Assembly (NCBI GenBank): GCA_004211785.1
Contig: SHBX01000001.1
Location: forward strand, 62,001 to 126,000
From: Winogradskyella sp.
Lineage (GTDB): Bacteria > Bacteroidota > Bacteroidia > Flavobacteriales > Flavobacteriaceae
Reading direction: 5' to 3'
DNA: 64,000 bases
The notes below the pieces were generated by a model. The model was not told the origin of the DNA and ran no database searches. It saw only the letters and a list, made by a program, of their open reading frames with translations. Position numbers and translations under genes: made by a program. Below, piece by piece: positions 1 to 8,509 of this stretch (positions within the stretch are counted from its first letter, which is position 1; the number at the start of each line of letters is the position of its first letter).

Positions 1-700
1 TATCATGGTACTTGGTTTGTCATTCGCTATTTTTCCTGAAGTATTTAGCAATGTTAATATTATGGTGGCTAATCTTTTGGTACTATTTGCTTTGAGACGC
101 TTGTTTAGTTTGCACACAAAACGAGACTTAAAGAAAAAGTTTTTTGATGCTGTTTTTTGGATTGCATTATCTTCTTTGTTTTATACTTGGGCAATATTGT
201 ATTTACTAGTTGTTTTTGTTGCGCTAGCTTATTTTTGGCAAAATGAAGGCAAGTATATTGCTGTGTCTTTACTTGGTGTAGTTTCAGTTTTTGTTTTGTT
301 GGTGCTTTACAATATCATTTTTAAAGACCAATATATACTTGAGAGTAATTTTGATTTTAGCTCTAGTTTTGATTTTTCAAACTATAATAGTGCTGGGAAA
401 ATTATAAGATTTACTGTAGTTATAACAATTTATATATGGAGTTTGGTGTTCTATTTTAAAAGTGCCTCAGAGAAGAACAAAAAATTAAAACCCATACACA
501 CACTAGTTGTGTTATCTTCTTTTGTGGCTATAGTTATAGCCGTTTTAGCGCCATTGAAAACGGGTAATGAAGCAGTGTTTTTTATGCTTCCATTTTCTAT
601 AATTGTTGCCAATTATATAGAAACAGCAGAAGAGCTTTGGTTTAAGGAAGTTTTTGTAGCACTACTAATTTTGGTGCCTGTACTAAATTTAGTGTTGTAA
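1..700 (+). CDS. DUF6427-like integral membrane protein (5' end outside window)
   Basis: This hydrophobic protein has about seven predicted membrane segments, with stretches such as LLVLFALRRLF, VSVFVLLVLYNIIF and FVALLILVPVLNLVL. The reading frame stays open to the left edge, so the ATG at base 5 is probably internal and the true start lies upstream. The visible 231 residues look short for the family. The assignment to DUF6427 rests on its overall look and its position beside upp, DUF4254 and GT9 genes, an arrangement I associate with flavobacteria. Its function is unknown. The 3' end overlaps the convergent upp gene by 12 bases, with no terminator hairpin between them. Confidence 0.65.
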   Translation, partial: IMVLGLSFAIFPEVFSNVNIMVANLLVLFALRRLFSLHTKRDLKKKFFDAVFWIALSSLFYTWAILYLLVVFVALAYFWQNEGKYIAVSLLGVVSVFVLLVLYNIIFKDQYILESNFDFSSSFDFSNYNSAGKIIRFTVVITIYIWSLVFYFKSASEKNKKLKPIHTLVVLSSFVAIVIAVLAPLKTGNEAVFFMLPFSIIVANYIETAEELWFKEVFVALLILVPVLNLVL

Positions 701-1348
701 TTTTTCTCCAAATGCTAAGTCGCCAGCATCGCCAAGCCCAGGAATTATGTAACCTTTTTCATTTAGCTCATCATCAATAGCTGCAATCCATAAGTGAGCG
801 TTTGCATCAAAATTTTCAGAAACAAAATCAACACCTTTTTGAGCGCCAATAACACTGACTAGATGAATTTCTTTTGGTGTCCCAAATGGTTTTAAAGCTT
901 CAAAAGTTGCAACCATAGATTGTCCTGTTGCTAACATAGGGTCAGCAAGAATCAACGTTTTATTTTCAAGATTAGGGCAAGCTAAATACTCAACGATGAT
1001 TTCAAAACTTTCAGGGTTGTCTTTATGATGTCTATAAGCCGAAATAAAAGCATTTTCAGCAGTATCAAAATAATTCAGTAAGCCATTATGGAATGGTACA
1101 CCAGCTCTTAAGATTGAACAAAGCACAATGTCTTTGTTGTGTAATTGCATTTGTAAACTGTCTAGAGGAGTTGTCACCTTTTTAGAGTTATATTCAAGAG
1201 ATTTACTCAATTCATAACCCAAAACTTCTCCAATACGCTCAATGTTTCGTCTAAAACGCATCCTATCTTTCTGAATAGTTTTGTCTCTAATTTCAGAGAT
1301 AAACGTATTCAAAATTGAAGGCATTTTAGAAAGATGGTGAATTTTCAT
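689..1348 (-). CDS. upp: Uracil phosphoribosyltransferase
   Basis: This enzyme salvages uracil by joining it to PRPP to give UMP in the cytoplasm. The 219-residue length is normal for the family. The PRPP-binding loop is seen as LILADPMLATGQS at about residues 130-142, preceded by the conserved SILRAGVPFHNG segment. Near the C-terminus GYIIPGLGDAGDLAFG matches the uracil-binding end of Upp proteins. It starts 5 bases after the stop of the secreted-protein gene upstream, so the two are probably co-transcribed. It converges on the DUF6427 gene with a 12-base overlap of 3' ends. Confidence 0.95.
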   Translation of the reverse strand: MKIHHLSKMPSILNTFISEIRDKTIQKDRMRFRRNIERIGEVLGYELSKSLEYNSKKVTTPLDSLQMQLHNKDIVLCSILRAGVPFHNGLLNYFDTAENAFISAYRHHKDNPESFEIIVEYLACPNLENKTLILADPMLATGQSMVATFEALKPFGTPKEIHLVSVIGAQKGVDFVSENFDANAHLWIAAIDDELNEKGYIIPGLGDAGDLAFGEKLQH

Positions 1349-1353
1349 TGTTT

Positions 1354-2223
1354 TTAAATTACTATTAATTCAAAAGAAGTTTCAAAACTATTACCTGTGT
1401 TTCTGTCTTTTATAATTAAACTACACTTTACGGGATTACTTATAGTACCTTCCGTAACAAGTATTTCTGCGTATAATTGATCTTTAAGGCTTTTAACATC
1501 GACAGCTTCAGGAAGCATATCAATCATTTCCTTAATGGTTCTTCCTCTTGCATCTTTTAAGAAAAGAGAAACTGATAAATCAGCCAAACCATTTGTAACT
1601 TTATATCCGCTTAGACCTTCTAATAGAATATATACTTTTTCATTGGGCGAAACTCTGTTATCAATTAACGAGATGTCTCTTTTCTTGGAATATAAATAAA
1701 GAATATCATAGGATAGGCCATTAGTTTTTGTATCTAACATTCTGTTTTCAACAACCTCAAAATCCATACTAAAATTATAAAATCCATCTCCTAGCTTGTC
1801 AGACACCTTAACGTGTAGTTTGTAAGAAGAATTTGGAAACATTGGCTCTGCAAAAGTTACACTTCCTCTTAAATTTAAATCTTCTATCGTATATCCTTGT
1901 GTTATATCTTTAAATAAGTTTTTTTGCTGAAAAACAGTATCTCCTTTTTTACTCAAAACAATGATATCCATGTCAGGATATACTAACCCATCATCTAAGT
2001 TAAATCCATCAATTCTATCGTAAACAAAATCGATTTCTTCTCCATAATTAAAGGTGTTTCTCTTTACAAGCCCTAAATAGTTTTCAAAATAGATTCCGTC
2101 TGAAGTAAGGATGTTACTTTCTATACCTATTTTTTCTGCTAGATTTCCTTTTTGAGCATTTACAATAGAACAAAAAGATAATATTAATAAAACGATTGTA
2201 AAAGTTAAAAGCCTTATTCTCAT
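1354..2223 (-). CDS. Secreted protein of unknown function, possibly two beta domains
   Basis: I do not recognise a named family. I chose the ATG at 2223 (MRIRLLTF) over the longer ORF because it gives a clean signal peptide (TIVLLILSFCSIVNA) cleaved after NA, leaving a mature protein starting QKGNLAEK. The rest is rich in predicted beta strand. It shows two similar halves, each with a phrase like SYKLHVKVSDKLGDG or VYILLEGLSGYK followed by an F(E/S)xxFEV/FELIV ending, suggestive of two Ig-like domains. It lies directly upstream of upp on the same strand (5-base gap) and diverges from the DUF4254 gene. It probably acts in the periplasm or at the surface. Confidence 0.7.
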   Translation of the reverse strand: MRIRLLTFTIVLLILSFCSIVNAQKGNLAEKIGIESNILTSDGIYFENYLGLVKRNTFNYGEEIDFVYDRIDGFNLDDGLVYPDMDIIVLSKKGDTVFQQKNLFKDITQGYTIEDLNLRGSVTFAEPMFPNSSYKLHVKVSDKLGDGFYNFSMDFEVVENRMLDTKTNGLSYDILYLYSKKRDISLIDNRVSPNEKVYILLEGLSGYKVTNGLADLSVSLFLKDARGRTIKEMIDMLPEAVDVKSLKDQLYAEILVTEGTISNPVKCSLIIKDRNTGNSFETSFELIVI

Positions 2224-2316
2224 GGTGATTTTTAAAAAATAATTAAGATAAATAGACAAGTAATAAACATATTAATTTGAATCTATTATCAAATGCTTAA
2301 AGTTAATAATTCAGAC

Positions 2317-2324
2317 TATATTTG
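2317..2324 (+). promoter_or_regulatory. Bacteroidota -7 promoter element for the DUF4254 gene
   Basis: TATATTTG matches the Bacteroidota housekeeping -7 consensus TAnnTTTG. It lies 19 bases before the ATG at 2344, predicting a leader of roughly 14 bases, and rules against the longer ORF start at 2293, which would lie upstream of the transcription start. The -33 box is not clear. Confidence 0.6.
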
Positions 2325-2343
2325 CATATTAAATTTTATTACA

Positions 2344-2952
2344 ATGTTTTCAGAAAAAGCAAATACCATATTTCAAGACGTTATTAAAACCTACAAAGTC
2401 TTAAATACAGTTGACCAATCGTTTACAAATAAATTTGATAAAAACGAAGATGTCATCTCTCATTTACTATACAGAAAATGTTGGATTGATACTGTACAAT
2501 GGGCTTATGAAGATATTATTAGAGACCCAAATATAGACCCAGTCGGTGCTTTAAAACTTAAACGTATGATTGATGCGTCTAATCAAGACCGCACTGACAC
2601 TGTTGAATACATTGATAGCTATTTTTTAGACAAGTATAAAGACGTAACACCAAAATCTGACGCAAAGATTAACTCTGAAAGCCCTGCTTGGGTTATTGAC
2701 CGTTTATCTATTTTGGCATTAAAAATTTACCACATGCATATAGAAACTGTGCGTGAGGATGCTAGCGATAGTCACAAAGCAGCTTGCCAGAAAAAACTGG
2801 ATGTTTTATTAGAACAACGTGTTGATTTAAGCACAGCTTTAGACGATTTATTGACCGATATAGCTAATGGTGATAAGTATATGAAAGTCTACAAACAGAT
2901 GAAAATGTACAATGACGACGAGCTTAATCCTATACTTCGAGGTCAGAAGTAA
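2344..2952 (+). CDS. DUF4254 domain protein
   Basis: This soluble, mostly helical protein of 202 residues belongs to DUF4254, a family of unknown function found next to GT9 glycosyltransferases in Bacteroidota. It has no signal peptide or membrane segment. The ATG at 2344 (MFSEKANTIFQD) is preferred because the TAnnTTTG promoter at 2317-2324 lies just upstream. The GT9 gene follows 7 bases after its stop, so the pair very likely forms an operon. By context the protein may take part in surface-polysaccharide or LPS-core synthesis; no catalytic motif is visible to confirm this. Confidence 0.75.
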   Translation: MFSEKANTIFQDVIKTYKVLNTVDQSFTNKFDKNEDVISHLLYRKCWIDTVQWAYEDIIRDPNIDPVGALKLKRMIDASNQDRTDTVEYIDSYFLDKYKDVTPKSDAKINSESPAWVIDRLSILALKIYHMHIETVREDASDSHKAACQKKLDVLLEQRVDLSTALDDLLTDIANGDKYMKVYKQMKMYNDDELNPILRGQK

Positions 2953-2959
2953 TTAACTT

Positions 2960-3994
2960 TTGCCAAAACCAAAACACATACTCGTTTTACGTTTCTCAGC
3001 AATGGGAGATGTGGCAATGTCTGTACCTGTTATTCGAGTATTAGTATCTCAACACCCTGATTTAAAAATCACAATAGCCACTAGGGGCTTTTTTGCACCT
3101 TTTTTTAGAGGAATAAAAAATGTAGAAGTATACGAAGTTGATTTAAAAACAAAATACAAAGGTTTTTTCGGGCTTTATAAGTTGTATAAAGAACTAAAAA
3201 CTTTAGGTTTTGACGTTGTTGCTGATATCCACAATGTATTACGAACTATAATCTTGAAATTCTTTTTCGCAGGCAAAAAAGTTGTGCAAATAGATAAAGG
3301 TCGAGCTGAAAAAAAAGCTTTAATTTCTGGTCAAAAATTTGAACAACTCAAAACCACACACCAACGTTATGCTGATGTTTTTGCCAAGTTAGGTTTTCCA
3401 GTAGATTTAGCTAGTTCAGTTTTTCCTGACAAGGTCGAATTGAAATCTGAATTAAATACATTTATAAGTAACTCAAGTTTACCAATAATTGGCATTGCAC
3501 CTTTTGCTGCTTTTGAAGGAAAAATGTATCCGCTAGACCAAATGAAGTTGGTGATTAAGGCGCTTTCTAAAAATCACAATATTATATTATTTGGTGGTGG
3601 AAAAACTGAAGTTGAACAACTAAATCTCGTAGAATCTGAGTTTGATAACACAAAATCTGTTGCAGGAAAACTGACTCTAAACGAGGAGTTGGACATTATC
3701 TCTAACTTGGACGTGATGCTATCTATGGATTCTGGCAATGCGCATATTGCCGCAATGCTGGGAATAAAAGTTGTAACGATTTGGGGCGTGACGCATCCTT
3801 TTGCTGGGTTTACACCTTTCAATCAACCTAAAGATTATGCTTTACTAGCAGATAGAAAACAGTACCCTGAAATACCAACCTCTATTTACGGTAATAAACA
3901 ACCAGAAGGTTACGAAAATGCTGCGAGAAGTGTTTCTGCGGAAAGTGTGGTATCAAAAATTAAAACTATTATTTCTAACAGCGAAGCGGTCTAA
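2960..3994 (+). CDS. Glycosyltransferase family 9 (heptosyltransferase-like), TTG start
   Basis: The protein resembles ADP-heptose:LPS heptosyltransferases, which extend the LPS core on the cytoplasmic face of the inner membrane. The N-terminal HILVLRFSAMGDVAMSVPVI is the typical GT9 opening, and the C-terminal half holds the sugar-nucleotide region (IIGIAPFAAFEGKMYP, LSMDSGNAHIAAMLGIKVVTIWG). At 344 residues it is full length. The start is a TTG at 2960: the next in-frame ATG (M14) would cut into the conserved N-terminal strand. Whether the donor is truly a heptose cannot be told from sequence. It is coupled to the DUF4254 gene and faces the reductase gene tail to tail. Confidence 0.85.
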   Translation: MPKPKHILVLRFSAMGDVAMSVPVIRVLVSQHPDLKITIATRGFFAPFFRGIKNVEVYEVDLKTKYKGFFGLYKLYKELKTLGFDVVADIHNVLRTIILKFFFAGKKVVQIDKGRAEKKALISGQKFEQLKTTHQRYADVFAKLGFPVDLASSVFPDKVELKSELNTFISNSSLPIIGIAPFAAFEGKMYPLDQMKLVIKALSKNHNIILFGGGKTEVEQLNLVESEFDNTKSVAGKLTLNEELDIISNLDVMLSMDSGNAHIAAMLGIKVVTIWGVTHPFAGFTPFNQPKDYALLADRKQYPEIPTSIYGNKQPEGYENAARSVSAESVVSKIKTIISNSEAV

Positions 3995-4015
3995 AACCTA
4001 ACGTCTATAATCTTT

Positions 4016-5071
4016 TTAAACATCATCATAATCTACAACTACTTTTGTGGTTGTAGGATGTGCTTGACACGTTAAAATTAAACCTTCAGCAACTTCGTTA
4101 TCAGTTAAAATATTGTTTTGTCTCATGGTAGCTTCACCTTCAGTAACGCGAGCTATACAGCTACTACAAATTCCGCCTTGGCATGAATAAGGCGCATCAA
4201 CATCTTGTTTTAGAGTTGCATCTAATATGGAAACATCTTGAGCCATTTCGAACTCAAATTCTTCATCATCAACAATGACTTTTAGCTGTGTTTTTCCATT
4301 ACCAACTTCAATTGATGCTTCAGTAGTTTCGGTAGGCGCAGTAAATAATTCAAAGTAGATGTTTTTTTCCTTAATGTTATTTTCAATTAATACATCTTTT
4401 ACGGTATGTATCATTTGCTCTGGCCCGCAAAGGTAATAGCTATCTATCGTAACACCTTTATACTTATTCTTAACCATTAAGTTAACCGTACTTTTTTCGA
4501 TACGGCCAAAAAGCGCATCAGCTTCTTGAGCTTGACTATAAATAAAATGTACATGGAAACGATTACCATAGGTTTGCCTTAAACCCATAATGTGTTGAGC
4601 AAACATAGCATCATTCAATTTTTTGTTTCCATAAACCAGAATGAAATTACTAAAAGGTTCATCCTCTAAAAGCGTTTTTACAATACTCAAAATAGGAGTA
4701 ATACCACTACCAGCAGCAAATGCAGCAACGGTTCTTGTTTTTGCATCATTAGCTTCAAAAACGAAACGGCCATTTGGCTCAGCTACTTCAATAGTATCAC
4801 CAGTATTAAGTTTTTCGTTAGCATAAACTGAGAAGACACCATTTTCAACAGCCTTAACTGCAACAGTTAAATTTCCACTATTTGCCGAAGAACAGATTGA
4901 GTAATCTCTACGAACCTCTTCGCCGTTGATTTCAGTTTTTAAAGTAATGTATTGGCCAGCTTTAAATTTGAAGTTATCCTTTAAGTTTTCAGGTATGCCA
5001 AATGTTAGCGCAACAGATTTTTCTGTAATGCGGTCAATAGATGTTATAGTAAGATTATGGAATTGTGCCAT
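4016..5071 (-). CDS. PaaE-like flavin reductase with C-terminal 2Fe-2S ferredoxin domain
   Basis: The protein passes electrons from NAD(P)H through FAD to a plant-type 2Fe-2S centre. An FNR-type FAD domain (RRDYSICSS, about residues 50-58) is followed by a nucleotide-binding domain (AAGSGITPILS; YYLCGPEQMI). A ferredoxin domain follows with CQGGICSSC and a distal Cys in LTCQAHP, the CX4CX2CXnC pattern. PaaE of phenylacetyl-CoA epoxidase has this order, but no paaABCD genes are nearby, so the partner is unknown. I use the ATG at 5071 (MAQFHNLT) because the TAnnTTTG element at 5086-5093 lies just upstream of it and would fall inside the longer ORF. Confidence 0.85.
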   Translation of the reverse strand: MAQFHNLTITSIDRITEKSVALTFGIPENLKDNFKFKAGQYITLKTEINGEEVRRDYSICSSANSGNLTVAVKAVENGVFSVYANEKLNTGDTIEVAEPNGRFVFEANDAKTRTVAAFAAGSGITPILSIVKTLLEDEPFSNFILVYGNKKLNDAMFAQHIMGLRQTYGNRFHVHFIYSQAQEADALFGRIEKSTVNLMVKNKYKGVTIDSYYLCGPEQMIHTVKDVLIENNIKEKNIYFELFTAPTETTEASIEVGNGKTQLKVIVDDEEFEFEMAQDVSILDATLKQDVDAPYSCQGGICSSCIARVTEGEATMRQNNILTDNEVAEGLILTCQAHPTTTKVVVDYDDV

Positions 5072-5085
5072 TGCAATATTTTTTG

Positions 5086-5093
5086 CAAAAATA
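5086..5093 (-). promoter_or_regulatory. -7 promoter element of the flavin/2Fe-2S reductase
   Basis: Read on the minus strand this is TATTTTTG, an exact match to TAnnTTTG. It ends 15 bases before the ATG at 5071 and predicts a leader of about 9 bases. It decides between the ORF-track start (5119) and the shorter start. Confidence 0.55.
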
Positions 5094-5418
5094 AGGAAGG
5101 CGTTTATTTTATGTAGCATCTTAACTATAAATTAAATAACGTAATAATCTGGTTCTGATTTTTAAATTTATTCAATCATTTTTAGCGAGTTCGGTACTGT
5201 TTTTTTGATAAAATACCCTGAAATAGGATTAGAATCTTGATTAATCAACGTAGAATTCAAGATTAGCGAAATTATTTTGCTTTTTCGCGCCCTTATTTTT
5301 CCTTTTTAAAGCTCATTTTTCCTCTTCATGTTCTTTTAACGCCCGTCAATGTTAGGTTAATAGAGTGTTAGACACTAACCCAATGATTAAAAAATTTTGA
5401 TTTTAAAAAAAAGAAAAC
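5094..5418. other. Gene-free divergent spacer with several dyads
   Basis: No convincing ORF lies here. I see a 12-base perfect palindrome TTGATTAATCAA (5237-5248), an 8-base inverted repeat AATCTTGA/TCAAGATT (5233-5240 and 5257-5264) that overlaps it, and a GCGAAA/TTTCGC dyad (5266-5271 and 5283-5288). Together they could be operator sites or an RNA structure in the leader of the triple-repeat lipoprotein gene. No exact TAnnTTTG element was found for that gene. Confidence 0.4.
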
Positions 5419-6801
5419 ATGAAAAAATTTATTTTATTATTACTATTACCGGCATTTATTTTAAGCTGTAGCAACGATGACGACAGTATAGTTGAAGACG
5501 GAAATATAACACCTAGTGTTATAAGAATTTCGCAAGTAGATGCACAAGCAGATTTGGTAGTTTTATCAAATTTGGGAACAACAACTACAGATATTGCTGA
5601 TTATTTTTTATGCCTTGGGCCAGGAACTTATGTTAGAGTATCTGATGCTGCTAGTGGTTCCACAAACTTGGCGCCAAATCAAAGTATTACATTATCGTAT
5701 GATGTAAATGAAGCTGCTGATGGATTAAGTATTTTTTCCACTAACACATTTGGCTCGAGTGACCCAAATATTTTACTAGACTATTTACAATGGGGCGCTG
5801 GCAATCAAGCAAGAGTTGCACAAGCTGTAAGTGCAGGTCGTTGGGATGATGCTAATAACTTTGTGGCTGTCGGGACTTCTTATAATTTTACTGGAGAAGC
5901 TAATGAATTTGGAGCTTCGTTTTATGAGACTATTGGAGCTGAAGAACCAACACCTTTAGTACGTATTTTACAAGTAGATGCATCTACGGATCGCGTATGG
6001 TTATCAAACTTTGGGTCAACATCTGTAGATGTTGGAGATTACTTTTTGTGCTTAGGCCCAGGAACTTATGTTAGAGTTTCGGATGCAACTAATGGCTCTA
6101 CAACAATTGCACCTGGAGCTAACATTATGTTAGACTATGATGTAAATGAGGCATCAGATGGATTGGGTATTTTCTCAACAAACACCTTTGGTTCTAGTGA
6201 CCCTAGTATATTGTTAGATTATGTACAATGGGGAGCAGCTGACCAAGCTAGAGTCGATCAAGCCGTTACTGCTGGTCGTTGGGATAACGCCAATAACTTT
6301 GTAGCAAACGGATCACCATACACTTTTTCTGGTGAAGGAGATGAATTTGGTTCTACATTTTGGGAAGGAACACCAGAACCAGAATCTAGAGTCGTAAGAA
6401 TAGCACAAGTTAATGCTAATACAGACCAAGTTTGGCTAGCAAATTTTGGTAATGTTTCTGTAGATGTTGGAGATTACTTTTTATGCTTAGGTCCTGGAAC
6501 GTATGTTAGAGTTTCTGATGCAACAAATGCTTCAACAAATCTAGAGCCTGGAGAGAATGTAATGCTATCTTATGATGTTAATGAAAGTGTAGATGGCTTA
6601 AGTGTCTTTTCAACAAACACCTTTGGCTCTAGTGACCCTAGTATATTGTTAGACTATGTGCAATGGGGTGGTGCAAACCAAGCTCGTGTTAATCAAGCAG
6701 TGACTGCAGGTCGTTGGGATGATGCAAATAATTTTATAAATGGAGGACCAACATACACCTTTAATGGTAATGCAGATGAATTTGGGTCTACGTTTTGGTA
6801 A
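5419..6801 (+). CDS. Lipoprotein of three tandem lamin-tail-like domains
   Basis: A lipoprotein signal peptide (FILLLLLPAFILSC, lipidated at Cys17) is followed by three copies of a domain of about 145 residues, starting near residues 34, 180 and 325. Each copy carries DYFLCLGPGTYVRVSDA, YDVNE, IFSTNTFGSSDP, ILLDY(L/V)QWG and a closing F(T/S/N)G..(D/N)EFG..F. The order of short strands and the LDYVQWG phrase recall lamin-tail (LTD) domains, but that is a pattern-level guess. The protein should sit on the outer membrane. It stands alone: a long spacer upstream and a terminator at 6877 downstream. No enzymatic motif is seen. Confidence 0.75.
   Translation: MKKFILLLLLPAFILSCSNDDDSIVEDGNITPSVIRISQVDAQADLVVLSNLGTTTTDIADYFLCLGPGTYVRVSDAASGSTNLAPNQSITLSYDVNEAADGLSIFSTNTFGSSDPNILLDYLQWGAGNQARVAQAVSAGRWDDANNFVAVGTSYNFTGEANEFGASFYETIGAEEPTPLVRILQVDASTDRVWLSNFGSTSVDVGDYFLCLGPGTYVRVSDATNGSTTIAPGANIMLDYDVNEASDGLGIFSTNTFGSSDPSILLDYVQWGAADQARVDQAVTAGRWDNANNFVANGSPYTFSGEGDEFGSTFWEGTPEPESRVVRIAQVNANTDQVWLANFGNVSVDVGDYFLCLGPGTYVRVSDATNASTNLEPGENVMLSYDVNESVDGLSVFSTNTFGSSDPSILLDYVQWGGANQARVNQAVTAGRWDDANNFINGGPTYTFNGNADEFGSTFW
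5518..6801 (+). repeat. Three tandem in-frame repeats of about 430 bp
   Basis: Units begin near 5518, 5956 and 6391. Copies 2 and 3 share long near-identical runs, for example around CTTTGGTTCTAGTGACCC, while copy 1 is more diverged, implying that the 2/3 duplication is the more recent or that gene conversion occurs. Confidence 0.75.
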
Positions 6802-6876
6802 AAGCCAAATTTTGCCACCTATGATTGTTTGGGAGGGCAATACATAAAACCTACGTTATTATGTTTTGGTTAATTG

Positions 6877-6919
6877 AGAGGTCGTATGGATATAATTCTG
6901 TACGGCCTCTTTCATTTTT
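6877..6919 (+). terminator. Intrinsic terminator after the triple-repeat lipoprotein gene
   Basis: A ten-base-pair stem, AGAGGTCGTA paired with TACGGCCTCT (one G-T wobble), has a 14-base loop and is followed by TTCATTTTT. Confidence 0.7.
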
Positions 6920-7018
6920 AAAATGGCAAGGAGTTCTTTTAAAGCTATAAATTCACTTAATTTGTGTAACAAATAGTTTATAACTACTACTAACACAAAC
7001 AGACAACCTAACCAAACT

Positions 7019-8497
7019 ATGATAAAGCACTTTTTGAATTTAGAATGGAAACAATATTTCCGTTCTTCCTATTGGCAAAAAAACCTAGCGCTTAATATCC
7101 TTTTAGTATTTTTTGCACTTTATATGATTGGGATATTTGTATTCTTTGGAATATTTCTTTTCAAAATACTCACCGAATTTTATCCTGAACAAGACCCATT
7201 TGTAGTTGCAAACGGTTTTATATTTTTCTGGATTCTCGGTGAAATAGGCATGCGGTTTTTTCTTCAGAAACTACCAGTAATGAGTGTAAAACCATTACTA
7301 ACCTTACCGATAAAACGATCAACTATAGTTAATTTTGTTTTAGGAAAATCGGCATTGTCGTTTTTTAACTTTTTCCCATTATTTTTGACAATTCCATTTG
7401 GTATTTCACTGATAAGCAATGGCTATTCAGGAAGTGTGGTTTTAACGTGGTTAGCTACAATGTTTTTAATATCACTTATTGCCAACTTTTTAAACTTTAT
7501 ACTCGAAGCATTTTCGGCAGAAAGAGAGCTGTCGTTTTTACCATTAATTATACTTGTTGGAGGATTATACGCCTTAAATTATTTCGAAATCATTTCTTTT
7601 ACAGAAATTATAGGTAATGGAATTTTAGCAATTACAGAAAACCCAATCTATTTACTAATCCTATTAGTAGTATTAGTTGCACTTTATACTTTTAACTTTA
7701 GTATTCTACGCAAGAAATTATTCCTGGATTCTTCATTAAAAACAAAGGTCAAAGAGGTAAATGCTTCAGATTTATCTTGGACAAAGCGTTTTGGAGACAT
7801 TGCACCATTTATGCAGTTAGATTTAAAATTGATTTGGAGAAACAAGCGTACCAAGTCTATGGCTTTTTTAATGGTAATAGGTTTGCTTTACGGCTTGTTT
7901 TTCTATCCGCAGCCAATGTATAGAGATATGGAATTTATGTGGGCCTTTATTGGAATTTTTTCTACAGGATTCTTCCTTATTAATTTTGGGCAATTTATTC
8001 CGGCTTGGGATAGTGGTTACTATAAGATGCTAATGAGCCAGAATATAAAGTATGAACAATATTTGCGCTCAAAATTTATACTCATGGTAATGAGTGTAAT
8101 CATAATGTTTGTACTTGGTATACCATACGTATTTTTCGGATGGAAAATTTTAATTGCTCATGCTGCAGCTGCGGTCTATAATATTGGGGTTAATTCTCAT
8201 GTCATTTTATGGGGAGGCTCTTACAATAGAAAAAAAATAGACCTTGACAAAAAAGCAGCTTTTAACTATCAAGGTACTGGAGCTGTGCAATGGTTAATAG
8301 GGATTCCTCTGATGGCATTACCAATGGCATTATTTGGGTTACTTAACTGGCTTATTAATTTTGAAGTGGCAATTGCAACCTTAATAGTTATGGGTGTTAT
8401 AGGAATATTACTCCATAAAAAACTAATGACATTTATTACTCAAAAATACCTAGATTCTAAATACAAAATGATTGCTGCCTTTGGCAAAGACTCTTAA
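7019..8497 (+). CDS. DUF5687 ABC-2-like exporter permease
   Basis: This 492-residue protein has roughly a dozen hydrophobic segments, for example LNILLVFFALYMIGIFVFF near residue 30 and AFLMVIGLLYGLFFY near 285. It fits DUF5687, a Bacteroidota permease family paired with an ABC ATPase. The ATPase gene follows 12 bases downstream and the pair should form one inner-membrane transporter. The substrate is unknown; the gene pair carries no dedicated binding protein, which is more typical of exporters. The ATG at 7019 fits the start of the first amphipathic stretch (MIKHFLNLEWKQYF). Confidence 0.85.
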   Translation: MIKHFLNLEWKQYFRSSYWQKNLALNILLVFFALYMIGIFVFFGIFLFKILTEFYPEQDPFVVANGFIFFWILGEIGMRFFLQKLPVMSVKPLLTLPIKRSTIVNFVLGKSALSFFNFFPLFLTIPFGISLISNGYSGSVVLTWLATMFLISLIANFLNFILEAFSAERELSFLPLIILVGGLYALNYFEIISFTEIIGNGILAITENPIYLLILLVVLVALYTFNFSILRKKLFLDSSLKTKVKEVNASDLSWTKRFGDIAPFMQLDLKLIWRNKRTKSMAFLMVIGLLYGLFFYPQPMYRDMEFMWAFIGIFSTGFFLINFGQFIPAWDSGYYKMLMSQNIKYEQYLRSKFILMVMSVIIMFVLGIPYVFFGWKILIAHAAAAVYNIGVNSHVILWGGSYNRKKIDLDKKAAFNYQGTGAVQWLIGIPLMALPMALFGLLNWLINFEVAIATLIVMGVIGILLHKKLMTFITQKYLDSKYKMIAAFGKDS

Positions 8498-8509
8498 TAC
8501 AACACAACC

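Noticed and set aside
4016-5071. Phenylacetate degradation gene paaE
   Set aside because: The domain order fits, but no paaABCD or paaK genes are nearby, so only a family-level name is given.
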